Shown: positions 10,599-19,469 of the stretch, piece by piece | Numbering within the stretch: the stretch's first letter is position 1 | How the letters are laid out: the number at the start of each line of letters is the position of its first letter | DNA from: Rhodococcus gordoniae | Lineage (GTDB): Bacteria; Actinomycetota; Actinomycetes; Mycobacteriales; Mycobacteriaceae | DNA length: 64,000 nucleotides | Assembly: GCF_001646655.1 (NCBI RefSeq) | Contig: NZ_LPZN01000011.1 | Coordinates: 62,001 to 126,000, forward strand | Direction of reading: 5' to 3' | Made by a program: the position numbers and the translations under genes | The notes under the pieces: generated by a model | The model's database searches: none | What the model was told of the DNA's origin: nothing | The model's input: only the letters and a program-made list of their open reading frames with translations

Positions 10599-13328
10599 GT
10601 GAGTGCCCACGATGCCGAACGCCCGAGGTTCGGCCAGCTCACCTATACCTCCTTCGACCGTCCGGGTACTGCGACCGCTGGAGGTTGGCAGGTCAAGGAC
10701 ACCACCGGCGACCTCTACGCGGACGAGAAGGAACGGTTGCGAGCGGGGATCGTGACCCGATTCGACGCGATACCTCCGATCCCTCGTTTCCCGAATGCGG
10801 AGGAGCTTCGCAATCGCCCACGACGGTTGATGTACGCGCCCGGAGCGGGCCGTACCGGTATGTACTGGCACACGGTTCCGGCCGGTGCGGATGCGACGGG
10901 ACGACCCGGAAACGTCTTCGCGCACTGCCTCATCGATCGTGTCGGTAGCGAGGCGACCGATGGTCGTCCGATCGAGCGGTGGGGTTCGTCGGGTTGGCTC
11001 GTGCCCTACGGTGCGGACGAGGTCGCCGCAGCAACTCTCGGTGCCACCGAGCCGGAACCGAGTGATCTCGTCTCCCGCGACGCCGTGTTGGATTTCCTGC
11101 TCGATCCGGACACATGGCGCGTGGGTGTCTTCAGCGTTCTTCTGGATGCAGTGGCACGAACGCTCGAAGGCGGGCCGCCGGTGGTTCTCGGTTGTCGGGA
11201 TCCGCACAGAGCAGCACTGTGGATCGCCTCGGTCTCGCACTTCATGTCGCCCGGCACGAGCCGGCGGTTCGGGTGGTCGACGTTCGATCGGCTACACGCA
11301 GTGGACGACGCTGTCGCGTGCGGCGCACACCTGATCGCCGTGCCGCTCGACGACCTGCCCGGAGATACACCTGGATGCGTCGTCTTCGGAGAAGGCGAGT
11401 CGCCCGATCTCGGTGAACTCGACGGCGAACCGCACTGTGTCGAGAACGGCGATCTCGTGCTGGTGACTCCCTGGTCGCTGCTCGCCCAGACGGTCTTGGT
11501 GGAGGAAGACCCAGCACGACGTGCGCTTGCCCGTCAGGACGCGATCGCAGCGGAAGTAGGCGACGACGGTCTCTCACCGATGTGGCCGTTGGCGATGGCC
11601 GTGGTGTCGGACGACGAACTCCACGACGCTCTCGACGAAGCGACGACGATTCTGTTGGAACACAGTCCGGAGACTGTCGCAGGTACGGAATGGGCGGCAC
11701 TGATCGCCAACATCGTGGAACACAACCTCGGCGACAGCACCGAGGACGCGGCTCGAGGACTCGATCGCTGGTCACGCGACGACACCCTGGCACCGGCGGT
11801 GCGCACTCTTGCTGCAGTGGTCTTTGCGCATCGCGCATTCGACGAGGTCGGATGGATCTCAAGTGCCGACCCGATGCGCCGCGAACTCTTCGGTCACTGC
11901 GATCGTGCACCGGAACTCGTCACCGCGGCAGAGCGCGCAATCGACCGGCTCCGACACCACGTGGGTGTGGGAAGCGATCGCCTCGCCGTGGCTGTGGACG
12001 CTCTACGCACGATCGATGTGGTGGTGCGAGCAGGACTTCTCACCACACGCAGTGAGGATCGCGTTTTCGAGATTCTCGAACTCGCGGTCGTGCCCGTCCT
12101 GTGCGCTCCGAAGATAGGACCTGCGGTGGTCGCCGAAATCGGGGAGGTGGAGGAGACCACCTGTGTCGACTTCGTGCAGCCGGCGGTGGTCACGCATCCC
12201 GACTTCCTCGCCCGACCACTGGGGCGCCGCTTGGAGCGTTCGGTCTTCGCATGGGTCGCCAGCAGCCTGAGGGAGCGGCCGACGTTCGACGAGCTCGTGG
12301 CGGACAGCTCTGTCGTGACGTCGCCGGTGAGTGTCCTTGTTGCCGAAGGTGTTTTCGGGCTCACCGCCGACGGTGGACGTGTTCGCAGCGATCTGGCGAC
12401 GGTTGCGCTGTGGCGTGCCTTCTTCGAACTCGAAGACGGCGCTGCGAGTGTCGACAGCCTGGATGAGGTGGTCGCAGCCCAGCAATGGAATGCCGTTCAA
12501 TGGTGTCAGGCAATCGAGACGTTCCCACAGGTGGTCGCGCCGCGGTATCTGCAGGACGCTGTCGTGTGCAACGCATGGGCGTCGGATGTCGAAGCCGTCG
12601 CCGCTCACCTGATCCGAGTACGTCGCGGTGAGCTGAGGGGGCGCTGGCATGAGAATCGGCGTCTCGATGCCCTTGCGGAGAGTTGGGCCGCGATCCGTTG
12701 GCAGGAGAGTTGGTCGACCGTCGGGGGGCCTGAGTTCGATCGGGCCTGGCAGCAGGACGGACTACCGGTACTCATCGATTACGCCCGGCACTACGCAGCC
12801 GACCTTCCGAGTGACGTGCTCGCGCGGCTTGCCGTCTTTCTCCTGGCAGCACTTGCACGACCGTATGGAGATCCGTTGGCGGAAATCGATCTGCCGGCGG
12901 CACACCAGGACGCACTCGTCGACGCTGTTGCAACCGAAGTGAGATATGCAGTCGAGTCGATTGTCGAACTCGTCGAATCAGGTGTCGTCGGAATCGAGTG
13001 GCTGCTCGCGCATGCAGTGTTCAGTTCGCCCAAAGCCCCGAGAGCGGGTGGACTGTCGGCGCAGACCGAGTTGCTGAGTCGGCTCGTGATCGAGTCCGAC
13101 GGTGGCCGGCAGGGACTGCTCGACGAGGTTGTGACGCGCCTGCTACCCGCGTCGTGGTTCAGAGGGCCCGGGGCTGTGATGACGACGATCCGCACTGAAC
13201 TACGAGCGCGTGGTCGCCGTGACGCCGACCGGGTGTGCGAAGCCTACGAGGCCTTCGTCGTGTGGTGGTTCGACCAGCGGCTGGCGGACGCCGAACGTGT
13301 GATTTCCGGACCGAGAGGATCGATCTGA
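10599..13328 (+). CDS. GAP1-type GTPase-associated protein
   Basis: 909 residues from a GTG start one base after the previous stop. The N-terminus carries FGQLTYTSFD (residues 11-20) and the following Gly/Pro-rich block that I associate with the GAP1-N family; the remainder is alpha-helical, consistent with the GAP1-M and GAP1-C regions. These proteins are recurrent neighbours of TRAFAC-type GTPases in predicted NTP-dependent conflict systems and are thought to be GTPase partners; no enzymatic activity is established. The stop overlaps the next ATG by one base (TGATG). The family call is fairly secure; the role is inference from context. Confidence 0.75.
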   Translation: MSAHDAERPRFGQLTYTSFDRPGTATAGGWQVKDTTGDLYADEKERLRAGIVTRFDAIPPIPRFPNAEELRNRPRRLMYAPGAGRTGMYWHTVPAGADATGRPGNVFAHCLIDRVGSEATDGRPIERWGSSGWLVPYGADEVAAATLGATEPEPSDLVSRDAVLDFLLDPDTWRVGVFSVLLDAVARTLEGGPPVVLGCRDPHRAALWIASVSHFMSPGTSRRFGWSTFDRLHAVDDAVACGAHLIAVPLDDLPGDTPGCVVFGEGESPDLGELDGEPHCVENGDLVLVTPWSLLAQTVLVEEDPARRALARQDAIAAEVGDDGLSPMWPLAMAVVSDDELHDALDEATTILLEHSPETVAGTEWAALIANIVEHNLGDSTEDAARGLDRWSRDDTLAPAVRTLAAVVFAHRAFDEVGWISSADPMRRELFGHCDRAPELVTAAERAIDRLRHHVGVGSDRLAVAVDALRTIDVVVRAGLLTTRSEDRVFEILELAVVPVLCAPKIGPAVVAEIGEVEETTCVDFVQPAVVTHPDFLARPLGRRLERSVFAWVASSLRERPTFDELVADSSVVTSPVSVLVAEGVFGLTADGGRVRSDLATVALWRAFFELEDGAASVDSLDEVVAAQQWNAVQWCQAIETFPQVVAPRYLQDAVVCNAWASDVEAVAAHLIRVRRGELRGRWHENRRLDALAESWAAIRWQESWSTVGGPEFDRAWQQDGLPVLIDYARHYAADLPSDVLARLAVFLLAALARPYGDPLAEIDLPAAHQDALVDAVATEVRYAVESIVELVESGVVGIEWLLAHAVFSSPKAPRAGGLSAQTELLSRLVIESDGGRQGLLDEVVTRLLPASWFRGPGAVMTTIRTELRARGRRDADRVCEAYEAFVVWWFDQRLADAERVISGPRGSI

Positions 13329-14344
13329 TGCCGGGTTACGTACTCGACGGGGCAGGGCGAGTGGAGTTGCCTCGGCAACCGCTCGCCGTCACCGTCACAG
13401 CGCTCGACGTTCCGGTGGTCGTTCGTGCGACGACCGCCGACGGCCAGGACCTACCATCGGCGCTGCATCCGAAGCCCGGCTTCGTGGTGTTGCCGCGGAT
13501 CGACAGGGATGTCGTCGTGGTTGCCACCCCTGGGAACGACTCGGGATTCCCGCAGGGCACGGTGCTTCAGGCGATCGTCGCAGTGGACACGACGAATGTC
13601 GTCGACCCGGACCGGGCCGAGCTCACGCCCCTGGACGTGTCGGGACTGCACCATGTCGAACTTGCCACCATCACTCCGGCAGATGATCGGCTCGTCGTCC
13701 GCGCGCGCAAGACCGCAGTCGACGTCCCGCTGAACGAACTCGGTGCGCGAGCGCGCTCGGCGGCCCGAGGAGTGCTGGGTGTGGACCGGTTGCCGGAGTC
13801 CGGACAGGTTCGGGTCGAGGTCGACATCGACACCACAATGTCGATGCTTCCCCTCATCGAGAACGGCACTGTACGCGACGTCGTCGATCTTCTGTCCGGC
13901 ATCGCTGCTGTCGTCGGACGCCGGGAGGAACTGCACGTGAACCTGATCGGACACAGGGTCACGGCCTTGCCGATCGAGGAACTGCGACGCGCTGCCGACA
14001 CCGTGCAGGGCGCTCTGGACGCTGCCGGACTGGGTATCGGTTTCCGGTCTTCCACCGTCGACCGGTCACACCCCGCCGAAACGACCCTTGTCTTCACTGT
14101 GACCGACGCCGTGCCGGCGGATCACACCGCGGTGCCGGTCGAGGGGGTGCGCCGGCGTCCCATCATCCTGCAGGCCGGAGAGGACTCGCGGAACGAACTC
14201 GAACCGGGCGGCACGGTCGTATCGACCGCGACCGAGACGCACGCGAGTCGGGGGTGGCTGGACGATCCGCAGGATCTGTTCCGCACCGTGAAGTCGCTCG
14301 TGGCGGGACTGGCCGCCGGCACGCACACGGAAGGTGCCCTCTGA
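13328..14344 (+). CDS. Soluble vWA-domain protein with MIDAS motif
   Basis: 338 residues; the start ATG overlaps the GAP1-type stop and its own stop overlaps the GTPase ATG. After an N-terminal beta domain there is a vWA-like core with DTTMS at residues 168-172, matching the metal-ion-dependent adhesion site consensus DxSxS/T. The strand/helix pattern that follows (HVNLIGHRVTALP) also fits. vWA domains bind protein partners through the metal ion. This is the second vWA protein in the operon and has no TM segment, so it may bridge the GAP1/GTPase part to the membrane vWA protein. An in-frame upstream extension to 13235 is rejected because it lies wholly inside the preceding gene. Confidence 0.75.
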   Translation: MPGYVLDGAGRVELPRQPLAVTVTALDVPVVVRATTADGQDLPSALHPKPGFVVLPRIDRDVVVVATPGNDSGFPQGTVLQAIVAVDTTNVVDPDRAELTPLDVSGLHHVELATITPADDRLVVRARKTAVDVPLNELGARARSAARGVLGVDRLPESGQVRVEVDIDTTMSMLPLIENGTVRDVVDLLSGIAAVVGRREELHVNLIGHRVTALPIEELRRAADTVQGALDAAGLGIGFRSSTVDRSHPAETTLVFTVTDAVPADHTAVPVEGVRRRPIILQAGEDSRNELEPGGTVVSTATETHASRGWLDDPQDLFRTVKSLVAGLAAGTHTEGAL

Positions 14345-15507
14345 TGACGAAATGCCCACGGTGCTTCACCGAACTGCCGGCCGACCGGACTGCTTGGTTG
14401 CCCACTGCTCCCGCCGAGGTGGAGCCGGACCAGATCGCCACTGCTCATCAAGGGACGCCGGTTCGGTCGGGCAAAGTTGTGTACCTCGACCGCCCGGCTG
14501 CAGCGGGGGAGGACTGGTCGCCCGAGGCCGAGACGGTGGAGGAGAAGGCCGGAGGGCCGGCTGTCGAGGCATGCCCGACCTGCCACTACCGGCTTCCTGT
14601 CGGACTTCGGGGTGCGCAGACCACCTGTATCGCCATGGCCGGAGCGCGTGCCACCGGAAAGACCGTCTACATTGCGGTTCTCGTCAAGGCGCTCCAGCTG
14701 CTCGGCGAGCGACTGAACTGCGTCGTGGAGCCGGCGACATCCGAGACGGAGATGGTGTACCGCGAGCTGTACGAGAAGCCGCTCTATGAAGAACGCGGCA
14801 TCCTCGAACCGACTCCAGCCGCGCACACGAGCAATCAGTATCAGCGTGAACCGCTGATCTTCTCGCTCGGAGTATGGAACGGACGCCGGCAGTACCTGAT
14901 CCTGCGGGACGTGGCGGGGGAGGACCTGGAGAACCCGAACAACGTCCACGTCCAGCACATGCGCTTCTTCGCGCAGGCGGACGGCGTGGTGTTCATGTTC
15001 GATCCGCTCCGGGTCGAATCCGTACGTCAGCAGCTGCACGACCTGGTGCCGGTGCAGGAGCGGGTCGGCGGCGACCCGCGTTCGGTGCTGCGCACAGTTT
15101 TCTCGATCATCGGGAACTCCACACCGAATCTTGCCGTGGTGTTGTCCAAATTCGATGCACTCCAAGCACTTCACAACGTGGAGGGCAGCGACTGGAGTGA
15201 GATCATGGGACAACCGGGTGCAGCGTTCTCCCGCGACCCGAGCCTGCAGTACGCGCCGTACAACGAAATGGACGGGCAACTCCTGCACGAGGAGGTCCGG
15301 AGTCTGCTGGACAAGCTGGAAGCGAAGTCGATGGTGATGTCGGTGGATCAGCCGCATACCGGAGTGACGCTGAACAGCAGATTCTTCGCTGTGTCGGCTC
15401 TCGGCGAGTCGCCGGTGGGGGATCGGCTGCACCACAACGGCATTTCGCCGTTCCGGTGCCTGGATCCGGTGCGGTGGATTCTTGCGCAGCGGGGAGTGTG
15501 GGTGTGA
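14344..15507 (+). CDS. TRAFAC-type GTPase with zinc ribbon (double-GTPase-like)
   Basis: 387 residues, ATG overlapping the previous stop (TGATG). Two CxxC knuckles (CPRC 4-7 and CPTC 77-80) form a split zinc ribbon. The GTPase core follows: Walker A GARATGKT (100-107), a Walker B/switch II-like DVAGED (189-194), and SKFD (268-271) in the place of NKxD. It belongs to the GTPases called DO-GTPase or TRAFAC-like that associate with GAP1 proteins. It is the last gene of the coupled chain and probably the nucleotide-driven switch of the system. The guanine-specificity motif is Ser-Lys-Phe-Asp rather than Asn-Lys-x-Asp, so specificity should not be assumed. Confidence 0.8.
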   Translation: MTKCPRCFTELPADRTAWLPTAPAEVEPDQIATAHQGTPVRSGKVVYLDRPAAAGEDWSPEAETVEEKAGGPAVEACPTCHYRLPVGLRGAQTTCIAMAGARATGKTVYIAVLVKALQLLGERLNCVVEPATSETEMVYRELYEKPLYEERGILEPTPAAHTSNQYQREPLIFSLGVWNGRRQYLILRDVAGEDLENPNNVHVQHMRFFAQADGVVFMFDPLRVESVRQQLHDLVPVQERVGGDPRSVLRTVFSIIGNSTPNLAVVLSKFDALQALHNVEGSDWSEIMGQPGAAFSRDPSLQYAPYNEMDGQLLHEEVRSLLDKLEAKSMVMSVDQPHTGVTLNSRFFAVSALGESPVGDRLHHNGISPFRCLDPVRWILAQRGVWV

Positions 15508-15656
15508 GACAGCGCGTGCGATAGCTAGTTGGCGGTCAGAACGCATGCGCGGTCGAGGCTACCGTTTCGATCCCGAATCCCGTGTAACGACAGAGTTACT
15601 CGCGACGATTCTCCATTGTCCGGCTCGAAGTGCCGGTATCCAGAAGGAGATAGATC

Positions 15657-16172
15657 ATGTCGTGGAGCGTCGGTACTTCTGTTCGTGCTGCAGGAGCCGT
15701 CTTGACGGTTGTGGGGTTGGCGGTAGGTCTGTCGGCCTGCGGTTCGGATTCCGAGTCCACGGCAGAATCGGCCTCGACTTCCGTGACATCGTCGGTGTCT
15801 CAACCGCCTACGACGACCCAGGCACGTACGTCGGCGGAGACCACGACGAAAGCACCCGTGAGTTCTTCCACCACCGAGCTGCCTCCTGCTCCTGTGGCTG
15901 CCCCGAGAGCCACCACGTCGTCGGCTGTGCCTGTCCCGACGACGGTTCCCATGCCGAACGTGGTGTGCATGAATCTTCAGGACGCGCAGAATCTTATTCA
16001 GGAGCTCGGCGTCTTCTACTCGCGTAGTACCGATGCGACCGGAAAGGGTCGGAACCAGGTACTCGATGCGAACTGGGTCGTGGTCGGACAGACTCCGGGC
16101 GTGGGGGTTCCGATCGGTGAAGGTGACGCGGTGCTCTCGGTTGTGAAGCTGACCGAGCCGAATCCCTGCTAG
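15657..16172 (+). CDS. Lipoprotein with C-terminal PASTA-like domain
   Basis: 171 residues. The ATG is preceded by AGAAGGAGA at a good distance. The signal peptide ends in a lipobox (LSAC, Cys28), so the product should be anchored outside the membrane. A Ser/Thr/Pro-rich linker (about residues 30-100) leads to a ~70-residue domain with PASTA character: 'MPNVVCMNLQDAQ' start, a long helix, and the 'VVGQTPGVGVPIGEG' loop. PASTA domains bind peptidoglycan fragments or beta-lactams. It lies 149 bases after the GTPase on the same strand, so it may be co-transcribed or have its own promoter. It could give the system an envelope-facing sensor, which is inference. Confidence 0.75.
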   Translation: MSWSVGTSVRAAGAVLTVVGLAVGLSACGSDSESTAESASTSVTSSVSQPPTTTQARTSAETTTKAPVSSSTTELPPAPVAAPRATTSSAVPVPTTVPMPNVVCMNLQDAQNLIQELGVFYSRSTDATGKGRNQVLDANWVVVGQTPGVGVPIGEGDAVLSVVKLTEPNPC

Positions 16173-16472
16173 ACCTGTCTCCTGCGAGCCAGTTGCACGT
16201 TGAGGCGAACGTATCGGTTGCGCAGACATCTTGATCATGCAAGGGTCTGCGTCTTGCGCCGAATTACTGGATAAAATAGGGGATTTGGATCACTTCCAGG
16301 GCTGATGTCCGCTCTGGGCGCACTGCCCGTGTGGCCGGAGCTGAAGCTCCTCCCGATTCGCTCACCGTCTAGTCTTTTATCTGACCCAGGTTGTCCGACC
16401 TGACTCACGTCTATGGGTTCTCATACATATGGGATGTTTGGGATACCCCATCCCTCCTAAGGAGTTTCAAGA
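16173..16472 (+). other. 300-base intergenic stretch
   Basis: No credible ORF on either strand. It contains a short perfect hairpin, GGAGCT-GA-AGCTCC, at 16337-16350. Just before the next gene the Shine-Dalgarno sequence sits inside the small palindrome CTCCT-A-AGGAG (16454-16464), next to a second inverted pair, GGGATG (16431-16436) and CATCCC (16449-16454). These could pair in the leader and reduce ribosome access, but the stems are short and I claim no riboswitch. Confidence 0.4.
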
Positions 16473-16790
16473 ATGGATGTTCTCGTCCTCGCTTATCTGC
16501 TCGTCGCGATAGTTTGTGCTGTAGTCGCAGGGAATGTAGCAAGTAGGAAAAATCGGGATGCACCGGGATTTGCTCTCGTAGGACTCTTGTTCGGTCCGAT
16601 CGGAGTTCTCGTTGCTGCAGTTGTTGGCCCTGGAGAGCCTCCCGCTCCCCAAGGCTTCGTGGCGGTGACCTGCCCGAGGTGCAATACGAAGCAGAATGTA
16701 ACCAAGGATGACCCGACTTTCGAGTGCTACCAATGCAAGACCAGTACTCGGGTGTTGGAAGCGGGCGGGGATCGCATCGTCCAGAGGTAG
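16473..16790 (+). CDS. Small two-TM protein with zinc ribbon
   Basis: 105 residues with a strong AAGGAG site nine bases before the ATG. An N-terminal hydrophobic helix (residues ~3-22) and a second (~34-50) flank a short basic loop. A CxxC...CxxC zinc ribbon (CPRC and CYQC, residues ~68-90) follows, and the C-terminus is charged. Such short membrane/zinc-ribbon proteins are common and mostly uncharacterised. It sits alone between the GTPase operon and the convergent defence cluster. Function unknown. Confidence 0.7.
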   Translation: MDVLVLAYLLVAIVCAVVAGNVASRKNRDAPGFALVGLLFGPIGVLVAAVVGPGEPPAPQGFVAVTCPRCNTKQNVTKDDPTFECYQCKTSTRVLEAGGDRIVQR

Positions 16791-17228
16791 CGTGAAACGT
16801 AGCGATAGACAGCTGGTTTCCTAGCAGGTACTTCGTCTTGAGTCCATGGTGCCGACGGATTCGATCCGCTGGCACCATGGACTTCGCCACCACTTTCGGC
16901 ACGCCGGTTGATTGTGTTCACTGATGAGCACGTCAGGTGCGCCCACCTTCATCGGCGTTGATCCTTTACTCGGGGTTTGGCGGCCCTGTCGAGAGTCAGA
17001 TCCAAACTTCTTTGCGGCAGCCGGCACCAGTTCCAGAGGGGACTGGGCCTCGACGACGTCTTCGGTGCAGAATTCGTCTTGGGTAGCCCGGCCGGGCCAT
17101 TGGTACCCGAACTCCCTGTGTCACGTCCCCCGCTGCGCGGTGTGCGAGCCGTCGACTCCGAGGTCCGGAGTGCAGGAGTGCGCCAGCACAACGTATCTGC
17201 GGTACGGCACTGCTGTCCACCCTATGCC
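16791..17228. other. Intergenic gap between convergent genes, with one long hairpin
   Basis: 438 bases between a + gene and a - gene that end facing each other. ORFs here are short, differ in frame and show no recognisable product. A degenerate gene on the minus strand cannot be excluded but I cannot name one. The only clear structure is the hairpin at 16841-16883, annotated separately. This gap is also the left border of the defence island. Confidence 0.5.
16841..16883. terminator. Long inverted repeat, likely bidirectional terminator
   Basis: AGTCCATGGTGCC (16841-16853) is repeated in perfect inverse complement at 16871-16883. A smaller nested inverted pair, CGGAT/ATCCG, lies in the 17-base loop. 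There is no T-run on either side, so it is not a textbook intrinsic terminator. It lies 50 bases after one stop codon and ~345 bases after the convergent one. Alternatives are an element end or a recombination scar. Confidence 0.45.
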
Positions 17229-19469
17229 TCAGTCGATTGAGCTCCCTAAAAGCGCAGACTTCCTACCACTCCACGTCACTACCAACGCGTCTCGTGCCCG
17301 GCTCGCCGCGACGTACAGCAGCGACCGCTCCCGTAGCAGCGCTTCGGGTTGTTCTTCTTCGGGAACGGAGCGCATCGTTGCTGCGGAGGGCACATGAGCG
17401 TCGTCAATGCCGGCGAGGACGACGCGGGAGAACTCCATGCCCTTGGAGCGGTGCATGGTGAGAACCTGTACATGACCACTGGTTATCGGGCTGTTGTCGA
17501 GTGCACGAGCTTCGACACCGCGTTCGCCAAGGGCGCGAACGAATTGGCTGCGGTCGTTCTGGCCACGGGTCAAGACCGCGATCGTGCCAGGGTCGATCTC
17601 ATCCTTCTCGATCCAGAATTTGATGAGCTCAGCGACCTTGTCGAGCTCATCCGCAGGATCGACGCATTCGACAAATCTTGGATTCGGACCGAGCCGCGCC
17701 GACCGGTATTCGCTCGTAGATTCCTCTTCCTGCTCCAAGTCCTTGTACTCGGCCCCGGAAAGAATGCTGATTGCGAAATGCAGGTTCTGAGCGGTCGTGC
17801 GGTAATTCAGGGTCAACCGCCGCGCACGTCCCACGATCTTGATGCCGAGGCGGCTCAGCACCACGGGCTGGCCGTAGATCCGCTGGTGAGAGTCCTCGGC
17901 GATGAACAGATCGTTCGGGCCTTCTGCGACGAGATGGCGGAGCAGAGCCCAGTGCGTCGCGTGCAGGTCCTGCGCTTCGTCGACGAGCACGTGATCGGCG
18001 AGGAAGTTCTCTCCGGCCTCGGTGCGCAGCCGCAGCTGCTCAGCGGCAAGCGCCAGAATCTCGGCGAAGCTGAAGCTGCCGTCCATGCGGCTCTGTCGGC
18101 GATATGCCTCGACCAGCTTCCACACTGCGATCCGCTGCGGTCGGCTCAGGCGCACACCACGACCCGGCCGCGCGACCTTCGCGTACTGCTCGAGCGTCGT
18201 CACCTTGTTTGCGAGAATGACCGCAACGTATTCGTTTTCGAGGAATCCCGGCGTGGCGAGCTTGGGGTCGAGTCCGCTGTTGACCGTTTGCGCGACGTCT
18301 CGCCACACCTTGTCGCTCTGGGTACGCGCATGACTGAGTTCGGTGCGGTACCCGAGAACTGCCTCGGTGGCGTCGCCGATATCGCGGGAGTGACTCAGTG
18401 CGGCGTTGCCGAGAGCATCGATCCCGGTGACATAGATGCCGGGTTCGCCGAGCTGGTCCGCCGTGGGGATCTTCGGATCGAGAGTCTTGAGGGCAGCCTT
18501 GAGGTCGGCAGCGAGTGTCTTGTTGAACGTCGTCAGCACGATCCGTGCGGTCGGGTCTTCCTTGGCGAGGCGACGAGCTCGGTGAATCGCGACGACGGTC
18601 TTGCCGGTGCCGGCACCGCCCGACAGGCGGAAGGCGCCGTTGTAGTTCTGCTCGACGTAGGTGCGCTGTTCGGGATGGAGGAAGGTACGCCACGCGGCGA
18701 AGTCGCCGTCCTCGATGATGCGCTTGAGCTCTTCGTTGTCCTCGACGAACGTGAACTGCATCTTCGAGGCGGGCTGTTCGAGAGCCTTGAGGATCTGCTC
18801 GTCCTCGTCCAGGGACTCGTCGACGGGGTTCTCGGTGAAGCCGAGCTTCTCTCGGATGACGTCGATGTGTGTGCCGGTTGCGAGCTCGAGCAGTGCGCTG
18901 CCCTGCCACTCGACTGCGTGTGCTGCGATGGTGAGGAGCGTGGCCTCGTCGGGGGCGGCAAAGGCGCGTTCGGCCAGCTCGGCATCCAAGCCCAGTCGAT
19001 CGGTGAGGTCGGTAAGGCTGAAGGTGCGACCGAGGTACGACGTCGGGGCAGCGGTGACAGCGCGGTTCAGTTCGCCGCGTGGGTCGGGGACCACGGTGCG
19101 CTTCTTGCGGTCCTCTTCGCCGTCGAGCTCACCGATGATGCCTTCGAGAACACCGTTGATGGGGTTGACCCGCAGCTTGGACCGCTCGGCGAGCTTGTTC
19201 GCATCGTCGTGCGGCCAGGTGCCCATGTAGATGAAGGTGGGGTCGTCGCCGAGCTTGGCTTCGATCTTGAACAGGATGGCTCGGAAGTTCAGGTCGATGC
19301 GACCGGTTCGGACGCGCGGATCGATCGCACCCTTGATCGGTTCGATGTGGAGGCCCGCGGCGGTGTGATCGGCGGAGAGCTTCTCGATGAACGCCCAAAC
19401 CTTGTCGCTGACCGACTTGTCGAGCTTCTTCATCGCCTTGGTGTTCGACGCGATGACCAGATTCGCCAC
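17229..19469 (-). CDS. UvrD-like SF1 helicase with RelE/ParE-like N-terminal domain
   Basis: 746 residues from a GTG that immediately follows the upstream gene's TAA; GGAG lies in front. Residues ~1-95 resemble RelE/ParE-fold toxins (compact domain, 'RTGRIDLNFRAILFKI', then 'FIYMGTWPHDDANKLAER'). The rest is a superfamily 1 helicase: Walker A SGGAGTGKT (~282-290), Walker B VDEAQD (~496), 'LNYRTT', and the C-terminal 'MHRSKGMEF' and 'LLYVAASRARDAL' motifs. It is the last gene of the minus-strand defence module. The RelE-like part may be an RNase effector, a nucleic-acid-binding module or a relic; its catalytic residues cannot be judged by eye. The helicase assignment is secure. Confidence 0.85.
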   Translation of the reverse strand: MANLVIASNTKAMKKLDKSVSDKVWAFIEKLSADHTAAGLHIEPIKGAIDPRVRTGRIDLNFRAILFKIEAKLGDDPTFIYMGTWPHDDANKLAERSKLRVNPINGVLEGIIGELDGEEDRKKRTVVPDPRGELNRAVTAAPTSYLGRTFSLTDLTDRLGLDAELAERAFAAPDEATLLTIAAHAVEWQGSALLELATGTHIDVIREKLGFTENPVDESLDEDEQILKALEQPASKMQFTFVEDNEELKRIIEDGDFAAWRTFLHPEQRTYVEQNYNGAFRLSGGAGTGKTVVAIHRARRLAKEDPTARIVLTTFNKTLAADLKAALKTLDPKIPTADQLGEPGIYVTGIDALGNAALSHSRDIGDATEAVLGYRTELSHARTQSDKVWRDVAQTVNSGLDPKLATPGFLENEYVAVILANKVTTLEQYAKVARPGRGVRLSRPQRIAVWKLVEAYRRQSRMDGSFSFAEILALAAEQLRLRTEAGENFLADHVLVDEAQDLHATHWALLRHLVAEGPNDLFIAEDSHQRIYGQPVVLSRLGIKIVGRARRLTLNYRTTAQNLHFAISILSGAEYKDLEQEEESTSEYRSARLGPNPRFVECVDPADELDKVAELIKFWIEKDEIDPGTIAVLTRGQNDRSQFVRALGERGVEARALDNSPITSGHVQVLTMHRSKGMEFSRVVLAGIDDAHVPSAATMRSVPEEEQPEALLRERSLLYVAASRARDALVVTWSGRKSALLGSSID

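Noticed and set aside
2240-10642. Very long minus-strand ORFs (up to 1,266 residues) opposite the tubulin-like operon
   Set aside because: They mirror the third-codon GC bias of the + strand genes, have low-complexity Arg/His/Asp-rich translations and no recognisable motif; the + strand set is coupled and has clear domains.
16016-16027. CTACTCGCGTAG, resembling the shared palindrome
   Set aside because: It lies inside the PASTA lipoprotein gene, has the half-sites in reverse order and no spacer, and is not upstream of a start.
16912-17397. Possible small + strand gene, or decayed gene on the minus strand, next to the hairpin
   Set aside because: No ribosome site, no recognisable domain, competing ORFs in other frames; part of it overlaps the UvrD-like gene.
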